Origin: CAIUGU01 sp963819685
Lineage (GTDB): Bacteria > Pseudomonadota > Gammaproteobacteria > Steroidobacterales > Steroidobacteraceae
DNA: 64,000 bases
Reading direction: 5' to 3'
Assembly: GCA_963819685.1 (NCBI GenBank)
Contig: CAWFXI010000007.1
Location: 496,001-560,000, forward strand
Within the stretch, counting starts at the first letter, position 1. Each line of letters starts with the position of its first letter. Below, in pieces: positions 8,183 to 16,405 of the stretch. The notes beneath the pieces were generated by a model. It was not told the DNA's origin. It saw only the letters and a list, made by a program, of their open reading frames with translations, and made no database searches. The position numbers were made by a program, and so were the translations under genes.

Positions 8183-8428
8183 CTAGCCAGCGGCAAACGG
8201 ATTGGCCGTGGCGAACCACAGCGCGATGCCGGTACCGATGATGAATGCCGCGTCGATGAGGCCGAGCAACAGGAAGACCTTGGTCTGCAGCACGTTCATC
8301 AGTTCCGGCTGACGAGCCGAGGCTTCGATGTACTTGCCGGCCATCATGCCGATGCCGATACAGGCCCCGAGCGCGCCCAGGCCGATGATCAAGCCGCAGG
8401 CAAGTGCAACAAAGGAAACGTCGGTCAT
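8183..8428 (-). CDS. atpE: ATP synthase Fo c subunit
   Basis: The c subunit forms the proton-driven ring. The 81 residues form two membrane helices joined by the polar loop EASARQPEL. The proton-binding acid is Asp59 in GLIDAAF, so this looks like a proton-type ring without a sodium-binding signature. The start ATG 8428 has a clear GGAGAAG ribosome binding site; an upstream ATG would add eight unconserved residues. Confidence 0.96.
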   Translation of the reverse strand: MTDVSFVALACGLIIGLGALGACIGIGMMAGKYIEASARQPELMNVLQTKVFLLLGLIDAAFIIGTGIALWFATANPFAAG

Positions 8429-8474
8429 GAGTCTTCTCCGATTAAGAACCAATAGAAAATGGGGGCCAGAGTGT

Positions 8475-9332
8475 TCAGTGCTTGTCGTGGGCCTGGCCGA
8501 TGTAAACCAGCGTCAGCATCATGAAGATGAACGCTTGCAGCAACACGATCAGGATGTGGAAGAGGGCCCAGACTGTGCCGGTAAAGAGGTGCATCCCGAT
8601 CCCGAAGGCAGTCGCAGTGCCGCCAAGACCCGCGATCAGGAAGAAGATCAGCTCGCCCGCGTACATGTTTCCATACAGCCGCATGCCATGCGACAGCGTG
8701 TTGGAGATGTATTCGACAAGGTTCATGAACAGATTGGTGATGGCCAGCGCCAGGGCGGCGAGCCATGACAGCGGATTCATCGTCAGCTTCGCCATGCCGA
8801 ACGGTGCGCAGAGCAGCTGGTGTACATAGCCGCCTACACCCTTGATCTTCACGTTGTAATACAGCACCAGCACCAGCACCCCTAAAGACATGCCGAGCGT
8901 GCCGTTGAGGTCTGCAGTAGGCAGGGGCCGAAGATAGTGAATGCCCAGGGAAGCAGCGAGCGTCGGCAGCCAGTCCACGGGCAGCAGGTCGATGGCGTTC
9001 ATGGTGGCGACCCACAGGAACACGGTCAGCGCCAGCGGAGCAATGTAGTCGAGCTTGCCGTGCACCAGGCTGTGCGCCTGCTCGTTGACCCACTCGATCA
9101 GCAACTCCACCGTCAACTGGAAGCGCCCGGGCACTCCGGCGGTTGCTCGACGCGCCGCGAGTCGCAGCACGACCAGAACCACGGCGGCGCAAAGCAGCGA
9201 GAAAAAGAGGGTGTCCCAGTGAACGACCGAGAAGTCGAGCAGAGCGTTCTGCTTGCCACTGGCGAGTTGCGTCAAATGGTGGGAGACGTATTCGGACATC
9301 CCCTCCTGTTCGCCACCACCTTCAACTGCCAT
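8475..9332 (-). CDS. atpB: ATP synthase Fo a subunit
   Basis: Subunit a forms the proton half-channels beside the c-ring. The conserved Arg lies in HGMRLYGNMYAGE, and the C-terminal helix HILIVLLQAFIFMMLTLVYI matches the family. Several membrane helices are evident. ATG 9332 has a GGGAG site 8 nt upstream and overlaps the end of atpI by 11 nt. GTG 9347 and ATG 9299 are alternatives, so the N-terminus is uncertain by up to 16 residues. Confidence 0.94.
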   Translation of the reverse strand: MAVEGGGEQEGMSEYVSHHLTQLASGKQNALLDFSVVHWDTLFFSLLCAAVVLVVLRLAARRATAGVPGRFQLTVELLIEWVNEQAHSLVHGKLDYIAPLALTVFLWVATMNAIDLLPVDWLPTLAASLGIHYLRPLPTADLNGTLGMSLGVLVLVLYYNVKIKGVGGYVHQLLCAPFGMAKLTMNPLSWLAALALAITNLFMNLVEYISNTLSHGMRLYGNMYAGELIFFLIAGLGGTATAFGIGMHLFTGTVWALFHILIVLLQAFIFMMLTLVYIGQAHDKH

Positions 9333-9744
9333 CCCGATCACTCCCACGACTCATGTCAACAGTGCCAGCCAGACTCATCGCGAGCCAGTAGGCCGCCAGG
9401 GCGCTGCACAACCCGCCCATCAGGAACGATGGGGGCAATTGCTTCGACCTGAACGCGATCGTCAGCAGGCTGAGAACCAGTATCAGCTTGATCGCCCAGC
9501 TCAAGAACACATCCCAAATCAGGCTGCCGGGTGCGCCTCCCAGCCGCTGCCTGGACAGCGCCAACGCGAGGTAAGCGGTTCCCAGCGTCGCTATCCCACC
9601 GCCCACCAGCACGGCGACACCCGAGCGGCCACTCACACCAAGCGCCGACGCCAGCCCAAGCACGAGAGTGGCGGCAACCTGCCATCCCAGGGCTCGCAAT
9701 GCCTGGTGCCTGGCAACCGCAATCGGGTTGGCGCTCACAAGCAT
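9322..9744 (-). CDS. atpI: ATP synthase subunit I
   Basis: AtpI is a small membrane protein encoded at the head of atp operons that helps assemble the c-ring and possibly handles Mg2+. The 140 residues contain four hydrophobic segments in two hairpins, with the family-like LIWDVFLSWAIKLILVLSLL and a Gly/Ala-rich second helix (VAVLVGGGIATLGTAYLALA). Start ATG 9744 gives family length. Sequence conservation of AtpI is weak, so the call also rests on position. Confidence 0.85.
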   Translation of the reverse strand: MLVSANPIAVARHQALRALGWQVAATLVLGLASALGVSGRSGVAVLVGGGIATLGTAYLALALSRQRLGGAPGSLIWDVFLSWAIKLILVLSLLTIAFRSKQLPPSFLMGGLCSALAAYWLAMSLAGTVDMSRGSDRDGS

Positions 9745-9868
9745 GTCTCGCGTCTGATCCGTCGGGCAGCAAAAACGCCACTGCGCAGACCGGTCCGGCA
9801 GCGACTCGTGGCGTTCATAGTCCATCGAACCCCGCGTTTACGATGCGCCAGCGCGGGAAAGGCCGCGG

Positions 9869-9897
9869 ATTATACGCAGCGTTTTGCAGTGCTTCAA
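9869..9897 (-). promoter_or_regulatory. Sigma70-type promoter of the atp operon
   Basis: On the minus strand TTGAAG (9892-9897) and a perfect TATAAT (9869-9874) are separated by exactly 17 bp. They lie about 125 bp before the atpI start and between atpI and the end of the DUF5916-type gene. The 172-bp stretch 9745-9916 contains no gene. Confidence 0.7.
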
Positions 9898-9916
9898 GAA
9901 ATGAAACTTGTAGCGA

Positions 9917-12166
9917 TCAGAGGCGATAGCGGAGCTTGATCAGGAACTGATCTGCATCGCGCACCTGGCCGAGGTCGCCAAAGAGGTCCCCCAGGTCGCG
10001 GCCATCATCCTCGCGAAACTGATAGCCGCCGCGGCTGTACACGACATAAAGATCCGATAGAGGACCAAACTGGTACCGATAGCGAACCTGGATACCGAGA
10101 TTGTTGACGGTAAAGGGCGCCAGTGATTCCGTGGTCTGCACAAGCTCCCCGGTTGGTGTGGTTCGATAAGCGCGGGTCGGCTCGGCGTCGATGCCGATCC
10201 ATTGCAGCTTGACGCGGAGCTCATGGCCCTTGGCGGGCAGCCAGTCGATCCGGCCATAGGCATCGAGCCGCCTGGCCTCAAAAGTGCCGAACAGATTGTC
10301 TTGCTGCCACAGCAGCCAGTCCGTGGACAGCCGCGGATAGAGCGTGAGATTCAATGTCAGGCCGTCGCGCGGGTACCATGAGTTCGTGAGTTCGACTTCG
10401 TATCCGTAGCCGTCCACCCCTTCCTCGAAGACATAACCTGCGAATGCGTGCTGCCAGGCTCCATAGCGGGGCGTGGTGTAACGGCCATATACAAACTTGC
10501 GGTTGTTGAGCTGCACCGGCCCATTGCCCCGCGACAGCAGGTCATCCGTACCTGGGGACTCATAATTAAGCTCCTCGTGTCCCAGCCAGCCACTCTTGTA
10601 TTGAGTGTCGCGGATGAGGGTCGAATAGAACGGCAAACGCACGTCTTCCGTGTTTTCCCGATAGGTCAGCTTCAGTTCGTAGGTTTCGCCGTTCAACCGG
10701 CTGGCTGGCGCAAACCCGCCGCGGCTCAAGCGACTGCTCCAGTCAGCGCGGCGCAGGTCATTTCGCCCGAGATAGCCGAGATCGTTCATATCGAACTTGT
10801 CGTCGATCTGCAGCAGCTTCAGTGAGTGAGTCAGGGCCGGGGTCTGATTGAAATCCGTCTGCAGCCAGACCTCATGGCCGTGCGTCGCGATGCCTGCTAC
10901 ATCGATGTCGGAACGGATCACCTGGCCGGACCATCGCCAGCGACCCGCGGGATGCAGTTCAAAGTCGATGGCATTGACGAGTGCCTGACGATCGAGGAAG
11001 GGCCGGTCGGCAAACGTTGCGAGATGTCCGAGACGCCAACCGTCCAGCGGCAGCGACAAGCGTGTCGCTGCAAACAGTCGACCGGCCTCGGCTTCGTACT
11101 CATCTTCCATCGCCGCAAACGCGCCATAGACAAAGCGCCCGGCGCTGCCGGTCAGCTTGAGCGCTGCGTCGATATCGGAACTGGTCTGCAAGCCGTCATC
11201 CGACGCCGCGCCGACGCGGCGCGTGTAGATGAGCTGACCATTGTCGGGGGTGCGCAGATCGAACAGACCCTGGTTCTCAGTGAAGAACGGGCGCTTGTCG
11301 GTATAGAACGTTTCGATCGCGGAAAAGTTGATGACGAGCTCGTCGCTTTCCACCTGGCCGAAGTCAGGATTCAATGCCGCCACGAGCTGAAAATCACTGG
11401 AAGGCTTCCAGAAAATGTCCGCGCCCACCTTGAAATGCGAAGTGTCATTGACCTGGTCCGCAATCCACGTGGCATAGGGCACCACATCGAGTTGTGCATC
11501 CCGATACTGCTCGATGGTGTACGGCCGGAAATCAGCGAGGAACACGGGTCGCTCGATGCTGGCACCGGGGCATGCATAGCGCTCGTTGCGGTCATAGACA
11601 GTGCGTTCGAACAAAGCGGCTATCGTCCGCTGGTCGGTATTGCCATCACGCATGCTGGCCGTCGACCACGGAATCAGCAGCTCAACGAACCATTCGTCTT
11701 CCGTTTCGCGAACCGCGTGCTGCCAGACGCCATCCCAGTCCCCGGAGCGCTCATTCTGGTTCGTGATCAGCCCGTCGCGGATACCCTCACCCAACGCAAC
11801 GGAGAATTCGAAACCCACCCGGCCGTCGGCATCGAAATCCACCATGAAGCTGATGGAGTCACCGTGAAAATCCGGGGCATCGCGGGGTGTGCGGGGCTTG
11901 GTTCGCTGCTCGCCTTTGGGCTGCTCGAGGCTGAAGGCGACCGCGAGTCCCGCCGGCGTCGAGACCATGCGCGCTTCATTGCGATACCGGGGGGTATCGA
12001 GCGCGAAGGGCTGGGTGCGTACCCAGTCATTGCAGGTGAGCGCAGCCTGCCACTCGGGCTCATCCATCCGGCCGTCCACGACGATGTCCGCAGTCGCTCC
12101 GGCCGCCAGCCATTGCGACGTCAGCACCGCAACAAACGCACTCAGCCAGGGGGATAGACGCGCCAT
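9917..12166 (-). CDS. CBM9/DUF5916-type secreted outer-membrane protein
   Basis: The 749-residue protein starts with a signal peptide (MARLSPWLSAFVAVLTSQWL, cleavage near ATA-D). The N-terminal 200 residues resemble the carbohydrate-binding family 9-like domain found before DUF5916: IVVDGRMDEPEWQAA, then DAPDFHGDSISFMVDFDADG. The remainder has repeated aromatic beta-strand patterns ending in QFLIKLRYRL, as expected of an outer-membrane barrel. The exact substrate is unknown. It interrupts the usual parB-atpI neighbourhood and appears to be an added gene. ATG 12166 is the only start that gives a good signal peptide. Confidence 0.75.
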   Translation of the reverse strand: MARLSPWLSAFVAVLTSQWLAAGATADIVVDGRMDEPEWQAALTCNDWVRTQPFALDTPRYRNEARMVSTPAGLAVAFSLEQPKGEQRTKPRTPRDAPDFHGDSISFMVDFDADGRVGFEFSVALGEGIRDGLITNQNERSGDWDGVWQHAVRETEDEWFVELLIPWSTASMRDGNTDQRTIAALFERTVYDRNERYACPGASIERPVFLADFRPYTIEQYRDAQLDVVPYATWIADQVNDTSHFKVGADIFWKPSSDFQLVAALNPDFGQVESDELVINFSAIETFYTDKRPFFTENQGLFDLRTPDNGQLIYTRRVGAASDDGLQTSSDIDAALKLTGSAGRFVYGAFAAMEDEYEAEAGRLFAATRLSLPLDGWRLGHLATFADRPFLDRQALVNAIDFELHPAGRWRWSGQVIRSDIDVAGIATHGHEVWLQTDFNQTPALTHSLKLLQIDDKFDMNDLGYLGRNDLRRADWSSRLSRGGFAPASRLNGETYELKLTYRENTEDVRLPFYSTLIRDTQYKSGWLGHEELNYESPGTDDLLSRGNGPVQLNNRKFVYGRYTTPRYGAWQHAFAGYVFEEGVDGYGYEVELTNSWYPRDGLTLNLTLYPRLSTDWLLWQQDNLFGTFEARRLDAYGRIDWLPAKGHELRVKLQWIGIDAEPTRAYRTTPTGELVQTTESLAPFTVNNLGIQVRYRYQFGPLSDLYVVYSRGGYQFREDDGRDLGDLFGDLGQVRDADQFLIKLRYRL

Positions 12167-12249
12167 ACGCCAATCTCTTCCCTGGTTTTTGTGGTCTGCG
12201 ATCCTCGCATCGATAGTGCCCTGGCGGCCTCTCGGTAATGAATCTCGGG

Positions 12250-12270
12250 CTGGCGTCTGCAGCCTGTCAG
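12250..12270. repeat. Short heptad repeats at the parB stop codon
   Basis: Three degenerate 7-bp units, CTGGCGT, CTGCAGC and CTGTCAG, run into the parB stop codon. They resemble the CTGTAGC units behind glmU and the cytochrome c4 gene. Three degenerate copies are weak evidence taken alone. Confidence 0.35.
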
Positions 12271-13172
12271 TTGAATCGCTCCAGAATGCCGTCCAGTTCG
12301 TCGAGACTGTTGTACTGGATGACCAGCTTGCCTTTGCCCTTTGCACCATGCTGAATATTCACGCGGGCGCCCAGCTTGTCGGTGAGCTCGCTCTCAAGTT
12401 TGCGGATATTGGCGTCCGGCCTTGGGACCTCGACCCCGGTGCTCGGTGTTCCAGGTAAAGCCATGCGCCGTACCAGCGCCTCGGTTTCGCGGACCGACAA
12501 CCCTTTCTTCGCGACGAGAGCAGCCACTTCCACCTGCTTTCTGCGATTCTCAAGACCCAGGAGCGCCCTGGCGTGACCCATTTCAATCTGGCGCTCTTCG
12601 ACAAGTTTCTTGACCTCGTCGGCGAGCTCCAGCAGACGCAGCAGGTTCGATACGGCCGCCCGTGACCGGCCCACGGCTTCCGCTGCGGTCTGATGCGTCA
12701 TCTTGAATTCGCTGATCAGTCGCTCAAGGGAACGCGCTTCTTCGAGCGGATTCAGGTTTTCGCGCTGGATATTCTCGATGAGCGCCATGGCAACGGCAGC
12801 TTCGTCGCCGACATGACGGACGACTGCCGGGATGTCGTGCAATCCTGCGAGTTGCGCGGCACGCCAGCGGCGCTCTCCGGCGATGATCTCGTAGCGCTGC
12901 GGCTGGCCGGGCGCTGCGCCGGCAATGGGCCGCACAACAACCGGCTGGATCACGCCCTGGGCACGAATGGAATCGGCCAGTTCCTGCAGACTCTCCGTCC
13001 GCATGTCGATGCGAGGCTGATACTTGCCACGCTGCAGCAGGTCCACCGGCAGCTTGAGCATTGCGTCATCGCCTGGGCTGGTCGCTGGCGCAGCGTCGGG
13101 CCATGAAGCAGCCGTCGGCTGACCGAGCAGTGCGCCCAGCCCCCGACCCAGACTTGGTTTCTTGGATGCCAT
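12267..13172 (-). CDS. parB: Chromosome partitioning protein ParB (CTPase, parS-binding)
   Basis: ParB binds parS, spreads along DNA as a CTP-gated clamp and stimulates ParA. The 301 residues begin KKPSLGRGLGALLGQ. They show the CTP-binding GERRWRAAQLAGL block and the LIENIQRENLNPLEEA motif, then the helix-turn-helix (TAAEAVGRSRAAVSNLLRLL) and a C-terminal dimerisation domain (VIQYNSLDELDGILERF). It follows parA with a 52-bp gap. Two parS-like sites are in recF at 45.5 and 46.1 kb. Confidence 0.96.
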   Translation of the reverse strand: MASKKPSLGRGLGALLGQPTAASWPDAAPATSPGDDAMLKLPVDLLQRGKYQPRIDMRTESLQELADSIRAQGVIQPVVVRPIAGAAPGQPQRYEIIAGERRWRAAQLAGLHDIPAVVRHVGDEAAVAMALIENIQRENLNPLEEARSLERLISEFKMTHQTAAEAVGRSRAAVSNLLRLLELADEVKKLVEERQIEMGHARALLGLENRRKQVEVAALVAKKGLSVRETEALVRRMALPGTPSTGVEVPRPDANIRKLESELTDKLGARVNIQHGAKGKGKLVIQYNSLDELDGILERFN

Positions 13173-13224
13173 GAGAGACTCGATACTAGCGGGTAAGCGG
13201 GCAGGGGCGTAAGCGGTTAAATGA

Positions 13225-14043
13225 CTAGAGCGGATGCTCGTTGCTCGCGAGGGTCGTCGCTGTCGCGGGTTCCGGGGCTTCGTCGCCGCGGCGGATCATT
13301 TCTCCTGCAAGGGCCAGGTAAGCCAGCGCGCCGCGGGACTCCTTGTCGTGGTACAGAACGGGCTTACCGAAACTCGGAGCCTCCGCCAGGCGTACATTGC
13401 GCGGAATGATCGTGCGGAACACCTTGTCGCCGAAGTGCAGGATCAGTTGCGACGACACTTCATTGGCGAGGTTGTTGCGCGGGTCGAACATCGTGCGCAG
13501 CAGGCCTTCCACTTCGAGTGACGGATTGGCGCCTGCCTTGATCTGCTCCACTGTCGCAAGCAATGCAGACAATCCTTCCAGCGCGTAGTACTCGCACTGC
13601 ATCGGGATCAGCACGCTGTCCGCGGCTACCAGCGCATTCACCGTCAGCATGTTGAGCGAAGGGGGGCAATCGATCAGGATGACGTCGAAGATTTCGCGAA
13701 TGGGTGCAAGCGCATCGCGCAGCCTGCGCTCACTGCCGGCGTGCCCCGCGAGTTGCACTTCGGCGGCCACCAGATCCTGGTTCGCAGGCAGCAGCGTAAA
13801 ACCGCCGACTTCGACAGGCTCGAGCGCCGAGGCCACGTCGCATTCGCCGAGCAGCACCTCCATCGATGAGCGTCGCACCGTCCGCTTGTCGACCCCGCAG
13901 CCCATGGTCGCATTGCCTTGCGGGTCCAGGTCGATGAGCAGCACCCGCCGTTTGGTCGCTGCCAGCGATGCCGCCAGATTGACGGTGGTGGTCGTCTTGC
14001 CGACGCCGCCTTTCTGATTCGTGACTGCGATGACGCGGTGCAT
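13225..14043 (-). CDS. parA: Chromosome partitioning ATPase ParA
   Basis: ParA is the DNA-bound ATPase that moves ParB-parS complexes. The deviant Walker A motif NQKGGVGKTTTTVNLA begins at residue 9, followed by LIDLDPQGNATMG and the Walker B region VILIDCPPSLNMLTVNAL. The 272 residues are family length. ATG 14043 (MHRVIAVTNQKGG) fits the conserved N-terminus. It lies 28 bp from rsmG. Confidence 0.96.
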   Translation of the reverse strand: MHRVIAVTNQKGGVGKTTTTVNLAASLAATKRRVLLIDLDPQGNATMGCGVDKRTVRRSSMEVLLGECDVASALEPVEVGGFTLLPANQDLVAAEVQLAGHAGSERRLRDALAPIREIFDVILIDCPPSLNMLTVNALVAADSVLIPMQCEYYALEGLSALLATVEQIKAGANPSLEVEGLLRTMFDPRNNLANEVSSQLILHFGDKVFRTIIPRNVRLAEAPSFGKPVLYHDKESRGALAYLALAGEMIRRGDEAPEPATATTLASNEHPL

Positions 14044-14071
14044 GGATGATTTGCTGCAGGCGGAACGCGCC

Positions 14072-14725
14072 CTAGACCTTGTCGTGGGAGCGGCAGATTT
14101 CCACAAGATGACGCTCTTCGTCCAGCGTGGGGATTGTGAGACGGTGGACGGCCGCCACTTTCCAGCCGTTCGGGACTGCTTCGAGTTCCGCTTCGGGAAA
14201 GCGCCCTTTCATTGCCAGCAGCCGACCGCCACTCACACACAAGTGGCCGCACCAGTTGACGAAGTTGCCAATCGGACCGACGGCCCTGGCCAGGACGATG
14301 TCGAATCTTTCCTTAGGCTTGAAACTCTCGGCGCGCGCATGCACGGTCTTCACGTTGGCGAGGCCCATCATTGCGGCGGCGTGGTCGACGAAGCGCAGTT
14401 TCTTCGCGGTTGCATCCAGCAACGTGAACTCGCGTTCCGGGTTGACCAGTGCGAGAGGCAGCCCGGGGAAGCCAGCCCCAGTGCCGATGTCGGCGATGCG
14501 CTTGCCGCGCAGAAATGCCTGAACGGAGAGGCTGTCGAGCAGGTGCTTGGCGATCTGCTGCGGTCGCTCGCGAATGGCAGTCAGATTCATCCGCTGGTTC
14601 CAGTCGTCGAGTTCATCGAGCAGCTTGAGCAGGTGTTGCACTTGCTCCGGGGTCAGCAGCACGCCCATGGCAGCCGCGCCTTCGCGCAGCCTCTCAGCTT
14701 GTGCCTGTATGTCTACCTGCGTCAT
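14072..14725 (-). CDS. rsmG: 16S rRNA (guanine-527-N7)-methyltransferase RsmG
   Basis: RsmG methylates G527 of 16S rRNA. The SAM-binding motif ADIGTGAGFPGLPLALV is intact, preceded by the typical NLTAIRERPQQIAKHLLDSL and followed by LDATAKKLRFVDHAA. The protein has 217 residues. ATG 14725 matches family starts. In many relatives rsmG directly follows mnmG; here four other genes lie between them. Confidence 0.95.
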   Translation of the reverse strand: MTQVDIQAQAERLREGAAAMGVLLTPEQVQHLLKLLDELDDWNQRMNLTAIRERPQQIAKHLLDSLSVQAFLRGKRIADIGTGAGFPGLPLALVNPEREFTLLDATAKKLRFVDHAAAMMGLANVKTVHARAESFKPKERFDIVLARAVGPIGNFVNWCGHLCVSGGRLLAMKGRFPEAELEAVPNGWKVAAVHRLTIPTLDEERHLVEICRSHDKV

Positions 14726-14753
14726 GACGATTCTGGTCGAAGTCTGTAGGGGC

Positions 14754-14786
14754 AAAAAAACAAGGCCGGGCATTGCCCGGCCTTGT
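14754..14786 (-). terminator. Intrinsic terminator after the cytochrome c4 gene
   Basis: A perfect 12-bp GC-rich stem (ACAAGGCCGGGC, loop of 3, GCCCGGCCTTGT; 14760-14786) is followed on the minus strand by a run of seven U. It ends the cytochrome c4 transcript just before rsmG. Confidence 0.9.
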
Positions 14787-14800
14787 AATCCTTGATCTGC

Positions 14801-14828
14801 CTGAAGCCTGTAGCCCGTAGTCTAAAGC
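14801..14828. repeat. Heptanucleotide array behind the cytochrome c4 gene
   Basis: Four consecutive 7-bp units (CTGAAGC, CTGTAGC, CCGTAGT, CTAAAGC) lie between the terminator and the stop codon of the cytochrome c4 gene. The CTGTAGC core is identical to a unit behind glmU. Confidence 0.55.
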
Positions 14829-14835
14829 CCTGTCT

Positions 14836-15453
14836 TCACTGGCACTTGCCGTGTTCGCGAATGACTTCGCTGCCGCACAATCCCTTCTGGCTCGAGAAGT
14901 AGGCGGCAATGGCCTTGATGTCAGCATCCGTCAGCGCGGTCACAAAGCCTGCCATGATCGGGTTCTTGCGGGAGCCGTTTTTGTAATCGTGCAATGAACG
15001 CTCGATGTAGTCGGCCTGCTGTCCGGCGAGTGTGGGGTAGTCGGGAGTGATCCCTACGCCATCGTTGCCGTGGCAGGCAACGCACGTCGCCGTCGAGGCC
15101 GGAGGAGTGCCCTTCACCGGGTTGCCAGACTGGATGGGCTCGGACTGCAGAAACGCGGCGATATCCTGCATGTCCTGATCGCTCATCGTTGCCGCATGCG
15201 AATACATCGTCGGATGTGAACGCAGCTGGGTGCCATATCCCTTCAACGCGGCAATGAGGTAGCTCGCGTGCTGACCGCCAAGGCGCGGCACGCTGTAGGT
15301 CGGATAGGCATTCTTGTAACTCGGAATGCCATGACAACCGTGGCAGGTATAGGCGAGGAGCTTGCCGCGAGCAGCATCACCCTGGGCCTGGGCCAGCGAC
15401 GACAGGCCGGTCAGGACGAGGCCGAGCGCAAGCAGTGACAAACGAAACTTCAT
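14836..15453 (-). CDS. Di-haem cytochrome c4
   Basis: This is a periplasmic electron carrier, in related bacteria a donor to terminal oxidases. After a signal peptide (MKFRLSLLALGLVLTGLSSL, cleavage near AQA) two class I haem sites are visible, CHGCH in TCHGCHGIPSYKN and CVACH in TCVACHGNDGVG. Each is followed by a Met ligand candidate (PTMYSHAATMSDQDM; NPIMAGFVTALTDADI). The 205 residues give two about 90-residue domains. It is probably monocistronic, with its own terminator. Confidence 0.9.
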   Translation of the reverse strand: MKFRLSLLALGLVLTGLSSLAQAQGDAARGKLLAYTCHGCHGIPSYKNAYPTYSVPRLGGQHASYLIAALKGYGTQLRSHPTMYSHAATMSDQDMQDIAAFLQSEPIQSGNPVKGTPPASTATCVACHGNDGVGITPDYPTLAGQQADYIERSLHDYKNGSRKNPIMAGFVTALTDADIKAIAAYFSSQKGLCGSEVIREHGKCQ

Positions 15454-15583
15454 GCCAATCTCCATCGCATCTCTATCCACCCGCCGGCGGGGGCGCAATG
15501 TTAACGGAAATGGGTGGCGCAAGGAAAATTAGGGAAAACCGTGGCATCCTCGGTAACAGGCCTGTACTGCGAAGGAGCGTGTG

Positions 15584-16348
15584 ATGGAAACCGTGCACAA
15601 AAACAAGGCGATATGCCGATCCGGATGGCGGATTGCCATGAGCGCGCTGTGCCTGATGGGGGTCCTGACCTCCTTGCCGGTGCAGTCCCAGCCTGCGCCA
15701 GCCGCCCCAGCTCCCCGCACACTCAGTGTCTCAGGCCAGGGGGACGTGCGAGGGGAACCAGATCGCGCGCTGGTCACGTTGGGCGTTGAAGCCCGCAACC
15801 CGAAAATGGAGGCAGCCCGCAGCGACGTCACGAAGACGGTAGAGGCCGTGCTGAAACTGACGCGGGACCTCAAGATTGACCCGAAGTATGTGCACGCCAC
15901 CCGGATCAACATCCAGCCGGAATACAACTGGGACAACAAGTCACGCGAACGAACCCTGCTTGGCTACCTGGTGTCGCGCCAGGTGGAAGTGGAACTCAGG
16001 AACCTTGACCAGCTGGGCACCTTGCTGGAAAGAGCTGTGGATGCGGGGGTCAACCAGGTCGGCGATCCGCGCCTCGACTCAAGCCGCAAACGCGAACTCG
16101 AGCGCGAAGCCCTGGCCAAAGCGGTCGAGGATGCACGCATGAACGCCGAAGCCGTCGCACGCGCGGCCGGCGTACGGCTTGGTACCGCCCGAACCATTTC
16201 TGCCCAGTCAGTCTCTGCTCCGCAACCCGTTGCCTACCGCATGGCTGCCATGGCCCAGGCGGCGCCCGATGCGCAAGCGACCTACCAGAGCGGCGAAATG
16301 ACGTTCAATGCCACGGTGCAGGTCGAGTTTGATCTGGTCGCGCCATAG
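15584..16348 (+). CDS. SIMPL (DUF541) domain periplasmic protein
   Basis: A signal peptide or membrane anchor (about residues 12-35) precedes a proline-rich stretch and a SIMPL domain: RTLSVSGQGDVRGEPDRALV near the N-terminus and the typical second half with RELEREALAKAVEDARMNAE and LGTARTISAQ. Family members are periplasmic or surface proteins of poorly defined role; some relate to oxidative stress. A good AAGGAG site stands before ATG 15584. The gene diverges from cytochrome c4 and is followed 57 bp later by an unrecognised secreted protein. Confidence 0.8.
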   Translation: METVHKNKAICRSGWRIAMSALCLMGVLTSLPVQSQPAPAAPAPRTLSVSGQGDVRGEPDRALVTLGVEARNPKMEAARSDVTKTVEAVLKLTRDLKIDPKYVHATRINIQPEYNWDNKSRERTLLGYLVSRQVEVELRNLDQLGTLLERAVDAGVNQVGDPRLDSSRKRELEREALAKAVEDARMNAEAVARAAGVRLGTARTISAQSVSAPQPVAYRMAAMAQAAPDAQATYQSGEMTFNATVQVEFDLVAP

Positions 16349-16405
16349 ACCTGTAGGTATGATTAAGCCTAGGCTTCTCAACGCGGACTTGCTGCGACTG
16401 CGGCC

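Noticed and set aside
10826..12157. 443-codon frame opposite the DUF5916-type gene
   Set aside because: The composition is antisense-like and the minus-strand frame has a signal peptide and coherent domains.
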